From Caballeronia arationis (GTDB taxonomy: Bacteria; Pseudomonadota; Gammaproteobacteria; Burkholderiales; Burkholderiaceae), in contig NZ_FCOG02000021.1 of NCBI RefSeq assembly GCF_001544975.2, positions 59,042 to 123,041 on the forward strand: 64,000 nt of DNA, read 5' to 3'. Position numbers and translations under genes: made by a program. Of the stretch, positions 28,537 through 36,560 are shown in pieces; within the stretch, counting starts at the first letter, position 1, and each line of letters opens with the position of its first letter. Under the pieces are notes generated by a model that saw only the letters and a program-made list of their open reading frames with translations, had not been told where the DNA came from and did no database searches.

Positions 28537-30048
28537 TCACGAAGACGTCGTCTTCCTCGGCATGCCCAGTCCGCCCAGCAACGCCGCCAGCGGCTGCTTC
28601 GGCGCGGCCTTGCGTTCGTGCTCGACCGCCTCGTCATGGCGCTTCACCGATGCCGGCGAAGGCTCGTATGGCTTCAGGAAGAATTCGTCGACCGGCTGCT
28701 GCCGCGCATGCGAGCGCTCGAACGACGTAGCGCGCCGACGACTGCCCGATTCCTCCCGCGCATGCCGGTGTTCGCCGCGCTCGGCGCGGACCGGCCGCTC
28801 GTCGCGTTCGCGGCGTCCGCCTTCACGGCGCGCCGGCGTCGTGACAGTCAGCGTCTCGACTTCGAGCGGACGCTTGATCAGCTTTTCGATGTCGGCGAGC
28901 TGCTTCTTCTCGTTCGCGCTGCACAGCGACAGCGCGTCGCCCGACGCGCCCGCGCGCCCCGTGCGGCCGATGCGGTGCACATAGTCTTCGGCACTAAACG
29001 GCAGATCGAAGTTGATCACGGCCGGCAGTTCGACGATGTCGAGCCCGCGCGCCGCGACATCGGTGGCGACGAGCGCCTCGATTTCGCCGCGCTTGAACGC
29101 GTCGAGCGCCTGCATGCGCTCGCCCTGGGTGCGGTCGCCGTGGATCGCCGTCGCGATGATGCCGTCGCGCTCCAGCACGCGCGCGAGCCGGCTCGCGCCG
29201 ATCTTGCTGTTGCAGAACACGATCACCTGCTTGAGGTTGCGCTCGCGGATGAGTTGCGCGACCGCGCCCGACTTGTCGCTCTCGTGCACTTCGAACACGA
29301 TCTGGCGCACGTTCGTGGCGGTCGAATTGCTGCGCGCGACTTCGATCGTCTGCGGATTGCGCAGGTAGGTCGCCGCGAGCTTCTTGATTTCGCCGGAGAA
29401 CGTGGCGGAGAAGAGCAGTGTCTGACGTTCCTTCGGCAGCAGGTTCAGGATGCGCTGCAGGTCCGGCAGGAAGCCCATGTCGAGCATGCGGTCGGCTTCG
29501 TCGAGGACGAGCATCTGCACCTGGCCGAGATTGAGCGTCTTTTGCTGGACGTGGTCGAGGAGCCGCCCCGGTGTCGCGATCAGCACTTCGACGCCGCGCC
29601 TGAGCGCCTCGGACTGCGGATTCATGTCGACGCCGCCGAACACGACCGTGCTGCGCAGCGGCGTGTGCTTCGAATAGGCCTGCACGTTCGCGGCGACCTG
29701 GTCGGCGAGCTCGCGCGTCGGCGTGAGGATCAGCGCGCGCACCGGATGGCGTGCGGGCGATGCGCTCGTGTTCGCCTGCGGCAAAAGGCGCTGGATGATC
29801 GGCAGCGAGAAACTCGCGGTCTTGCCGGTGCCGGTCTGGGCCGCGCCCATCACGTCGCGCCCGGCGAGCACCACGGGAATCGCCTGCGCCTGGATCGGCG
29901 TGGGCGTCGTGTAGCCGGACTCGGTCACCGCCTTCAGGATGTCGGCGGCGAGCCCGAACTGGTCGAACGTGGGCGCGGCGGCGCTCCCCGGCGTTCCGGA
30001 GGCTTCGGGCACAGCGGCGGACGTGTTCGTGACGACGGAATCGGACAT
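28537..30048 (-). CDS. rhlE: DEAD-box ATP-dependent RNA helicase (RhlE type)
   Basis: A 503-residue RNA helicase with the full motif set: F-Q motif FDQFGLAADILKAV...PTPIQAQAIP, Walker A AQTGTGKTASF, PTRELADQ, DEAD in VLDEADRMLDMGF, SATFSGEI, and C-terminal-domain motifs VIFCNSKIGASRLA, ATDVAARGLDI and HRIGRTGRAG. The last 110 residues are a charged Arg/Glu-rich tail (REGGRRERDERPVRAERGEH) that probably binds RNA non-specifically. The start MSDSVVTNTSAA at 30048 is chosen on composition; the frame stays open upstream in leader sequence. Likely acts in ribosome assembly or cold adaptation. Confidence 0.95.
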   Translation of the reverse strand: MSDSVVTNTSAAVPEASGTPGSAAAPTFDQFGLAADILKAVTESGYTTPTPIQAQAIPVVLAGRDVMGAAQTGTGKTASFSLPIIQRLLPQANTSASPARHPVRALILTPTRELADQVAANVQAYSKHTPLRSTVVFGGVDMNPQSEALRRGVEVLIATPGRLLDHVQQKTLNLGQVQMLVLDEADRMLDMGFLPDLQRILNLLPKERQTLLFSATFSGEIKKLAATYLRNPQTIEVARSNSTATNVRQIVFEVHESDKSGAVAQLIRERNLKQVIVFCNSKIGASRLARVLERDGIIATAIHGDRTQGERMQALDAFKRGEIEALVATDVAARGLDIVELPAVINFDLPFSAEDYVHRIGRTGRAGASGDALSLCSANEKKQLADIEKLIKRPLEVETLTVTTPARREGGRRERDERPVRAERGEHRHAREESGSRRRATSFERSHARQQPVDEFFLKPYEPSPASVKRHDEAVEHERKAAPKQPLAALLGGLGMPRKTTSS

Positions 30049-30483
30049 GGTGACTATCTGGCTTTCGCTAAAAATGCGCCAGAGGCGGCGCGTGAAGCGG
30101 TGAATATGCGTGAAATCCGCGTGAAATCTGTCGGCTGCGCGGCGGTTCGGTGCGCGGCAAAATGGGCGCCGGACGCTCCGGCGCGGATTTCGCGCCCTGG
30201 CGCCGGGAATTGTCGGGCTCGATGCATACGCGAAATGCACCGCGGACGTCGTTCGTGCCCCGCGCTGCACGCTGGCACGCGCTGCTGCTTCGGTATTGCC
30301 CGGCGCGCTTTCGGGTGCGCGTCATCACGAGCTTCGTGGCCGCGATCCATGGGATGTTGGCCCGGCGCGGGTCCGGCAGCAAACCCGAGCGCCGAAAGCC
30401 GCACATTGTAGCACTCCGTCCGCGACGGGTACGGCTCGCGCGCGGGCTTGCGCCACGGCCGACGCGCGGGCATCGGCCGCGTT
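30049..30483 (-). promoter_or_regulatory. Long upstream region of rhlE with extended -10 promoter near 30405-30413
   Basis: A 435-base region between ALDH and rhlE. On the minus strand TGCTACAAT (30413-30405) is an extended -10 element with no clear -35. A transcript from there would carry a leader of about 350 bases before the rhlE ATG. No protein-like frame with recognisable motif is inside. Long leaders are known for cold-induced helicase genes; regulation here is inference. Confidence 0.5.
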
Positions 30484-31929
30484 TCACCCCTGTTTCGGCA
30501 CGTCCTTCACAATCATGAGCCGCAGTTCGGTCATATCCTCGATTGCGTACCTGACGCCCTCGCGGCCGAGCCCGGAGTCCTTCACGCCGCCATACGGCAT
30601 GTTGTCGACGCGAAACGACGGCACGTCGTTGATAACCACGCCGCCTACCTCCAGCGCGTCCCACGCACGGTTCGTATGCGCGAGGCTGTCGGTGAAGACG
30701 CCCGCCTGCAGCCCGAAATCGCTGTCGTTGACGGTTTTCAGCGCTTCCTCGAAGTCGGTGAATTTTTCAAGAATCGCGACCGGCCCGAACGCTTCCTTTC
30801 GGTACAGATCCTGATCGTGCTTCACATTTTCGAGCAGCGTCGCCTCGAACATCGCGCCCTCTACCTTGCCGCCCGCGACGATCGCCGCGCCGTTCTTCAC
30901 GGCCGCTTCCATCCAGCCGGCGAGGCGCTTCGCCTCCGATTCCGAGATCATCGGTCCGACAAAAGTCTTTTCGTCCTTCGGATCGCCCATCCTGAGCGAC
31001 TTCGTCTTCGCGATCAGCTTTTCGCGCAGCGCGTCGTAGAGACTGGCGTGCGCGATAATCCGCTGCACGCCGATGCAGCTTTGCCCCGACTGATAGAACG
31101 CGCCGAACGCGAGCCGGTCGACGACGTAGTCGAGCCGGCCGGCCTGATCACCGTCGACGATCGCCGCCGCGTTGCCGCCGAGTTCGAGGATCACCTTTTT
31201 CTTGCCCGCCTTCTTCTTCAGCTCCCAGCCGACGGCGGGCGACCCGGTGAACGACAGCAGGCGAAAACGCTCGTCGGTGGTGAAGAGATCGGCGCCGTCT
31301 CGATGCGCCGGCAGCACGGAAAACGCGCCCTTCGGCAGGTCGGTCTCCGCGAGAATCTCCGCCATGATGAGCGCGCCGACAGGCGTCCGGCTCGCGGGCT
31401 TCAGTACGAACGGACAGCCCGCGGCAATCGCGGGCGCCACCTTGTGCGCGGTCAGGTTGAGCGGAAAGTTGAACGGCGAGATGAACGAGCACGGCCCGAT
31501 CGGCACGCGCTTGTAGTAACCGTGATATCCCGCCGCGCGCGGCGAAATCTCCAGGTTGATCATGCCGCCGTCGATACGCACGGACTCCTCGGCCGCCACC
31601 TTGAACGTGTCGATGAGCCGCGTCACCTCGCCCTTCGAATCGTTGATCGGCTTGCCCGCTTCGATGCACAACGCCATCGCGAGCTCGTCGTAGCGTTCGC
31701 GAAAGCGCTTCACGCAATGTTCGAGCACCGCCTGGCGCTTGAACGGCGCGAACGCGCGCAGCGCGGCCTGAGCGTCGACCGCGTGACCGATGGCGGCGTC
31801 GATCGCCTTCGCATCCGCCATCGCGACGCGCGTCGCGACTTCGCCGCTGAACTTGTCGGTGACTTCGAGATCGGTATTGGCCGCGACGGGCTCGTTCGCG
31901 AGATAGTACGGGTAAGTCTTCTGCAACAT
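30484..31929 (-). CDS. NAD(P)-dependent aldehyde dehydrogenase
   Basis: A 481-residue ALDH-superfamily enzyme. Conserved parts: PIGPCSFISPFNFPLNL, cofactor-binding FVLKPASRTPVGALI, FTGSPAVGWELK, general-base Glu in VILELGGNAAAIV and catalytic Cys in YQSGQSCIGVQRII, then FGPVAILEKFTDFEEAL and NDVPSFRVDNMPYGGVKDSGLGREG. The SCIGVQR variant resembles the lactaldehyde/glyceraldehyde-3-phosphate dehydrogenase branch more than betaine aldehyde types. It lies 12 bases after the acetolactate-synthase-like gene on the same strand, so the two form an operon. The physiological aldehyde is unknown. Confidence 0.92.
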   Translation of the reverse strand: MLQKTYPYYLANEPVAANTDLEVTDKFSGEVATRVAMADAKAIDAAIGHAVDAQAALRAFAPFKRQAVLEHCVKRFRERYDELAMALCIEAGKPINDSKGEVTRLIDTFKVAAEESVRIDGGMINLEISPRAAGYHGYYKRVPIGPCSFISPFNFPLNLTAHKVAPAIAAGCPFVLKPASRTPVGALIMAEILAETDLPKGAFSVLPAHRDGADLFTTDERFRLLSFTGSPAVGWELKKKAGKKKVILELGGNAAAIVDGDQAGRLDYVVDRLAFGAFYQSGQSCIGVQRIIAHASLYDALREKLIAKTKSLRMGDPKDEKTFVGPMISESEAKRLAGWMEAAVKNGAAIVAGGKVEGAMFEATLLENVKHDQDLYRKEAFGPVAILEKFTDFEEALKTVNDSDFGLQAGVFTDSLAHTNRAWDALEVGGVVINDVPSFRVDNMPYGGVKDSGLGREGVRYAIEDMTELRLMIVKDVPKQG

Positions 31930-31941
31930 GGCATCGCTCCT

Positions 31942-33594
31942 TCAAAGCTGCGCCGCGAGTCGCTTGATCTCGCGGTTGAGCACGCGCTCGTTGTCCGAAT
32001 AGTCGATGGGCACGTCGATTACATGCACGCCCGGGCTCGCGTAGCATTCGCGCAAAAGCGGCGCGAATGCCTCGGCCGATTCGACCCGGTGCCCCTTCGC
32101 GCCGTAACTCTCGGCATAGGCGACGAAATCGGGGTTTTTCAGCGTCATCCCGTAATCCGGGAAATTCATGTTCTCCTGCTTCCAGCGGATCATGCCGAAC
32201 GCGTCGTCACGCAGAATGAGCACGACGAGGTCGAGTTTCAGCCGCACGGCCGTCTCCAGTTCCTGCGAATTCATCAGAAAGCCGCCGTCGCCGCACACGG
32301 CCATCACCTTGCGGTCCGGATGCACGATCTTCGTGGCTATGGCAGATGGCAGGCCCGCCCCCATCGACGCGAGCGCGTTGTCGAGCAGGAGCGAGTTCGG
32401 CTCGTGCGCGCGGTAGTAGCGCGCGAACCAGATCTTGTACATGCCGTTGTCAAGGCAGAGGATGCCGTCGACGGGCGTGGTGTCGTAAACGTCCTTCACG
32501 ATACGCACCGGATAGAGCGGAAAGCGCGGATCGTTCTGGCCCTTCGCGAGCTGGTCCTCGAAGTGTTGCTTGATCTCCTTGAAGCGCGCGAAGTCCCAGT
32601 GTTCCTGGCGCTCGCGCAGCGATTCCTTCATCTGCCAGACCGCGTTGGCGATATCGCCGACCACCTCGATCTGCGGGAAATACACCGGATCGACCTGCGC
32701 GCCGAGAAAATTCACATGAATCACGGTCTTCTCGCCCGCGTCGCCGCTGCGCATGAAAAAGGGCGGCTTCTCGATCACGTCATGGCCGACGTTGATGATG
32801 CAATCGGCGTGATCGATCGCGCGGTGCACGAAATCGCCGTCGGAGAGGGTCGCGTTGCCGAGCCACATCGGATGCGACTCGTCGATCACGCCCTTGCCCA
32901 TCTGCGTCGTGAAAAACGGAATGCCGATCTGGTCGACGAATTCGCGCAGCATCGTGCACGTCGTCTTGCGGTTGCCGCCCGCGCCGATCATCAAAAGCGG
33001 ATGACGCGCGCTCGTGATCGCCTCGACGGCGCGCGCGACGGCCTTCTCCTCCGCGACGGGCCGCCGGCTGAAGCTCTTCGGGATCGGCTTGCCGTCGCCC
33101 TCCTCGTGCGCGACGTCTTCCGGCAGTTCAAGATGCACGGCGCCCGGGCGCTCTTCCTCGGCACGCCGGAACGCCTCGCGCACCGACGCAGGAATATTGC
33201 CGATCGACACCATCGAGCGCGTGTACTTGGTGAGCGGCTCCATCATGCGCACGACGTCGACGATCTGGAAGCTGCCCTGCTTGCTCGACTTGATCGGCTT
33301 CTGGCCCGTGATCATGAGCATCGGCATGCCGCCGAGTTGCGCGTATGCAGCGGCGGTCACGAAGTTGGTCGCGCCCGGGCCGAGCGTCGCGAGACAGACG
33401 CCGGTTTTCCCGGTCAGGCGCCCGTAGGTCGCGGCCATGAAGCCGGCGGCCTGCTCGTGGCGCGTGAGGACGAGCCGGATTTTCGAGCGCCGCAGCGATT
33501 CGAGCAGATCGAGATTTTCCTCGCCGGGAATGCCGAACACATATTCGACTTGTTCGGCTTCGAGGGCTTTCACGAACAGATCCGATGCTTTCAT
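31942..33594 (-). CDS. Acetolactate synthase large-subunit family (thiamin diphosphate enzyme)
   Basis: A 550-residue ThDP-dependent enzyme starting MKASDLFVKALEAEQVEYVFG at 33594. Domain order PYR-middle-PP. The active-site Glu is in LTRHEQAAGFMAATYGRL, TGVCLATLGPGATN follows, and the ThDP/Mg motif is VCGDGGFLMNSQELETAVRL. Length and the RHEQAA region fit the catabolic AlsS-like or stand-alone branch rather than ilvB with a regulatory ilvN beside it; no small subunit is present. The operon partner is an aldehyde dehydrogenase, suggesting the pair makes and oxidises an aldehyde from a 2-keto acid. The substrate is not determinable here. Confidence 0.9.
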   Translation of the reverse strand: MKASDLFVKALEAEQVEYVFGIPGEENLDLLESLRRSKIRLVLTRHEQAAGFMAATYGRLTGKTGVCLATLGPGATNFVTAAAYAQLGGMPMLMITGQKPIKSSKQGSFQIVDVVRMMEPLTKYTRSMVSIGNIPASVREAFRRAEEERPGAVHLELPEDVAHEEGDGKPIPKSFSRRPVAEEKAVARAVEAITSARHPLLMIGAGGNRKTTCTMLREFVDQIGIPFFTTQMGKGVIDESHPMWLGNATLSDGDFVHRAIDHADCIINVGHDVIEKPPFFMRSGDAGEKTVIHVNFLGAQVDPVYFPQIEVVGDIANAVWQMKESLRERQEHWDFARFKEIKQHFEDQLAKGQNDPRFPLYPVRIVKDVYDTTPVDGILCLDNGMYKIWFARYYRAHEPNSLLLDNALASMGAGLPSAIATKIVHPDRKVMAVCGDGGFLMNSQELETAVRLKLDLVVLILRDDAFGMIRWKQENMNFPDYGMTLKNPDFVAYAESYGAKGHRVESAEAFAPLLRECYASPGVHVIDVPIDYSDNERVLNREIKRLAAQL

Positions 33595-33736
33595 GGGCGG
33601 TCTCGGCTGGTTGACGTCGGGTCGGCATGGCGCGGCGCACGTCGGGCCGCGTGTCGAACTTGCGTTTGGAACATTACTCCGGATGCATGACGCGTGCAGG
33701 GAAAGTCCGGGCTTCGGGCGTCGCGGATGGGGACAA

Positions 33737-33772
33737 AAAAAACCGTTCCGAATCGCTTCGGAACGGTTTTTT
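33737..33772 (-). terminator. Rho-independent terminator after mliC
   Basis: A 16-bp perfect stem (33737-33752 with 33757-33772), loop TCGC, with A tract and T tract at the two ends. On the minus strand it lies 35 bases after the mliC stop. Confidence 0.9.
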
Positions 33773-33806
33773 CTGTCTTTCTGTCTTCCGGACCGGCGCG
33801 CGAAGC

Positions 33807-34162
33807 TTACTTGCCGCGCGCCTTGCAGTGGCCGATGATCGGCGGCGCGTTGGGTTCGCCCATGCCGCTGTAGAGGTTGCCTTCCTGCCCCTTGTTCCAC
33901 CACGTGTACTGTTCTGCGACGTAGCGCGCACCCGAACCCGACATCACGTTCACGAACAACAGCTTGCGCCCGTCGACGGTCAAGAGCGCGAAGCTCTGCT
34001 TGTTCTTCGTGTTGACGTAGCGGACGGACAGGGTTTGTCGCCGTCGCAATCGTATTTGACGGTCTGCGACGAAGCTTCCTGCACCTGCGGCACGGTCAGC
34101 GGCTTCGCCCACGCGGTGTGCGCGAGCGCCGACGCGGCGAACGCCGCCAGGATGGTTTTCAT
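33807..34162 (-). pseudogene. MliC-like c-type lysozyme inhibitor, frameshifted
   Basis: The first part, from MKTILAAFAASALAHTAWA (a clear Sec signal peptide) to VKYDCDGDK, is in one frame. The rest, TLSVRYVNTKNKQSFALLTV through SGARYVAEQYTWW to GHCKARGK, is in another. YDCDG and the two-strand core with a late cysteine are the MliC/PliC domain, whose members sit in the periplasm and block host lysozyme. The switch is at GACAAACCC near 34040; one extra A would restore a 118-residue protein, and the 356-base segment becomes a multiple of three. Either a real single-base loss or a sequencing error in an A run. Confidence 0.82.
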
Positions 34163-34303
34163 CGTCGAGCCTCGATCTTCAGGATTCATGCCGCGTGCAG
34201 CATAGTTCATGGATCGATGACCTCCGCGCACGCATCGGTCGGCAACGCAACCGCTCAATCCAAGACAGGCCGCGCAAAGCGCCGCCAGCAAACACAATTT
34301 CAT
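33980..34303 (-). CDS. Small lipoprotein ORF running in frame into the mliC 5' part
   Basis: The frame starts MKLCLLAALCAACLGLSGCV at 34303. This is a complete lipoprotein signal with lipobox LSGC, preceded by AAGGAG at seven bases, the best ribosome-binding site in the area. It runs 47 codons without a stop into MKTIL of mliC and ends after the frameshift. No homologue is recognised for the residues after the lipobox (VADRCVRGGHRSMNYAARG). It may be a separate small lipoprotein whose stop was lost by deletion, or chance upstream coding. Expression looks plausible from the ribosome-binding site. Confidence 0.35.
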   Translation of the reverse strand: MKLCLLAALCAACLGLSGCVADRCVRGGHRSMNYAARGMNPEDRGSTMKTILAAFAASALAHTAWAKPLTVPQVQEASSQTVKYDCDGDKPCPSATSTRRTSRASRS

Positions 34304-34355
34304 CCAGCCACTCCTTGCGCGGAATTCCGCGCAAGTCGCGCCGATCCGCCAGACA

Positions 34356-35606
34356 TCACTTCGTTGAAACAGGCCTCACCTTCGATGCCGCGAGCTTCGC
34401 CCGCTCGCGCGCCTCGTCGATGTCGCGCCCCGTCGCTACTGCCACGCCCATGCGGCGCTTTTTGAAACTCTCGGGCTTGCCGAAAAGACGCAGGTCCGAA
34501 TCCGGCACCGCGAGCGCCTCTGCAACGCCTTCGAACGCGATGGCCGCTTCGTCGAGGCCGCCGTAAATCACCGCCGACGCGCCCGGCGCCCGCAGCGACG
34601 TATCGACCGGCAAGCCGAGGATCGCGCGCGCATGCAGGTCGAATTCCGAGAAACGCTGCGTGGCGAGCGTGACAAGGCCGGTGTCGTGCGGACGCGGGCT
34701 TACTTCGGAAAACCAGACATCGTCGCCGCGCACGAAAAGCTCCACGCCGAAGAGGCCGCGCCCGCCGAGCGCCGCCGTCACTTTCGCCGAGACGTCGCGC
34801 GCCTTTTCGAGCGCGGCCGCGCTCATCGGCTGCGGCTGCCACGATTCGACGTAATCTCCTGCGACCTGCAAATGGCCGATCGGTTCGCAAAAGTACGTTT
34901 CCGTGACGCCCGTTTGCGGGTTCGCGGCGCGCACGGTCAGTTGCGTGATCTCGTAGTCGAAATCGACGAAGCCCTCGACGATGACGCGCCCGCGGTTTAC
35001 GCGCCCGCCCGCCATTGCGTAGTTCCAGGCCGGCTCGATGTCGGCGTCGCTCCTGAGCACCGACTGCCCCTTGCCCGACGACGACATCACCGGCTTCACG
35101 ACGCACGGAAAGCCGATCGTCGCGATGGCCGCCTTCATCTCGTCGAGCGATTGCGCGAATGCGTAAGGCGAAGTGGGCAGGGCGAGCGTTTCGGCGGCGA
35201 GCCGCCGGATGCCTTCGCGGTTCATCGTGAGCTGCGTCGCGCGCGCGGTCGGGATCACGACCGCGAGACCCGCCGCTTCGATTTCGGCAAGCATGTCGGT
35301 CGCGATCGCCTCGATCTCGGGCACGATCAGATGCGGCCTCTCCTGTTCGACCAGCGCACGCAGCGCGGCGCCGTCGGTCATGTCGATCACGTGCGAGCGA
35401 TGCGCGACCTGATGGCCCGGCGCGTCGGCGTAACGGTCCACGGCGATGGTCTCCACGCCGAGCCGCTGCAGCGCGATGATCACTTCCTTGCCAAGCTCGC
35501 CCGCGCCGAGCAGCATCACGCGCGTGGCGCTCGCCGAGCCCGGCGTGCCGATGCGGCGCACGGCGCCCGTTTCGATGGTGCCCGCTCCCTGACTGGCGGT
35601 CTGCAT
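34356..35606 (-). CDS. purT: Formate-dependent phosphoribosylglycinamide formyltransferase
   Basis: A 416-residue ATP-grasp enzyme that formylates GAR using free formate and ATP, an alternative to PurN. Start [14 protein letters not shown] at 35606 with AGGAG six bases upstream. Motifs: [88 protein letters not shown] and [29 protein letters not shown]. Divergent from the META lipoprotein gene. With purD at 10323 this is the second purine gene in the window, not linked to it. Confidence 0.97.
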   Translation of the reverse strand: MQTASQGAGTIETGAVRRIGTPGSASATRVMLLGAGELGKEVIIALQRLGVETIAVDRYADAPGHQVAHRSHVIDMTDGAALRALVEQERPHLIVPEIEAIATDMLAEIEAAGLAVVIPTARATQLTMNREGIRRLAAETLALPTSPYAFAQSLDEMKAAIATIGFPCVVKPVMSSSGKGQSVLRSDADIEPAWNYAMAGGRVNRGRVIVEGFVDFDYEITQLTVRAANPQTGVTETYFCEPIGHLQVAGDYVESWQPQPMSAAALEKARDVSAKVTAALGGRGLFGVELFVRGDDVWFSEVSPRPHDTGLVTLATQRFSEFDLHARAILGLPVDTSLRAPGASAVIYGGLDEAAIAFEGVAEALAVPDSDLRLFGKPESFKKRRMGVAVATGRDIDEARERAKLAASKVRPVSTK

Positions 35607-35816
35607 GAGGTGCTCCTGGGTTTGATCCGAACAGTCGGCGATGTTAACACGCGCACTCAAGCACGAAGACTCGTCCGGTCGGCATATTCACAAGCGTGCG
35701 GCACGCGGCGCAGGCGCTCGCAACGATGCGTGATGGCATCGCGTTGCACATCGTCGCTGGACAAATCGTAGGACGAGTGCGATACCCTTACGGTTTCGCC
35801 AGCTTGAGGACCCTCG

Positions 35817-36386
35817 ATGCGCATGCAGCTTCCCCCGCAGCCTTCCCGTTCCCCGTCGCGTTCTCGTTCAGACGCGCGGGGCCCCTCGCGCTTCGCTTCG
35901 TTCGGCGCAGCACTCGCGCTGGCCGCAACGCTTGCAGCGTGCGCGCTGCCGACCCATCCGGACGCGTCGGCACCGCCGACCGATCCCTACAATCCCGCGG
36001 CCACGCAACTGCTCGACGACACGCAATGGGAACTCACGCGCTGGACGGATGCGACCGGCCAGCAGCGCACGGTTCCGCACGGCGACAACGGCGAGCCGAT
36101 CACGCTGAACCTGTCCACGGAAGGCGGCAAGCGGCGCGTGAGCGGTTTCTCGGGCTGCAACCGCTACATGGGCAGCTATGAGGTGAAGGACGGCAAGCTC
36201 GCGTTCGGGCCGCTCGCCGGCACGCGGATGGCGTGCGCGTCGGGCGCGGGTGCGGCGCTCGAGCAGCCGTACCTGAGCGGGCTCACGCACATCGCGAAAT
36301 CGGGCGTGCAGATGAATCCGCCCAAGGAACTCCTGTTGACGCTCGACGACGGGCAGGTGCTAGCCTTTGCAAGCCGCTCGAAGTGA
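35817..36386 (+). CDS. META/HslJ-domain lipoprotein
   Basis: A 189-residue exported protein with a basic N-terminus, hydrophobic segment ALALAATLAACALP and a lipobox-like AAC at about residues 40-42, so probably a lipoprotein. One META domain follows (LLDDTQWELTRW, VSGFSGCNRYMGSYEV, KLAFGPLAGTRMACAS, LLLTLDDGQVLAF), the fold of E. coli HslJ, associated with heat and novobiocin tolerance. The signal region is long for a lipoprotein, and a second start inside it cannot be excluded. It stands alone, divergent from purT. Confidence 0.86.
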   Translation: MRMQLPPQPSRSPSRSRSDARGPSRFASFGAALALAATLAACALPTHPDASAPPTDPYNPAATQLLDDTQWELTRWTDATGQQRTVPHGDNGEPITLNLSTEGGKRRVSGFSGCNRYMGSYEVKDGKLAFGPLAGTRMACASGAGAALEQPYLSGLTHIAKSGVQMNPPKELLLTLDDGQVLAFASRSK

Positions 36387-36560
36387 CGCGGCGATGACGT
36401 GCGCGGCGAATCGCCTTCGGGAACGATGCGCACGTCGGTCCGACACATCCTTCGCGGCCGGCGCGCGGTCAGTCGGCGCCCCGCTTCCTCCTTCGCTTGC
36501 GTCAACGGTTAAACTCGACGGCCCGGTCTTCGCCGCTTCCCTCAATAGTTGGTTCCAAGC

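Noticed and set aside
30448..33690. 1080-codon plus-strand open frame opposite the ALDH and acetolactate-synthase genes
   Set aside because: Same antisense effect; the minus-strand genes carry clear family motifs.
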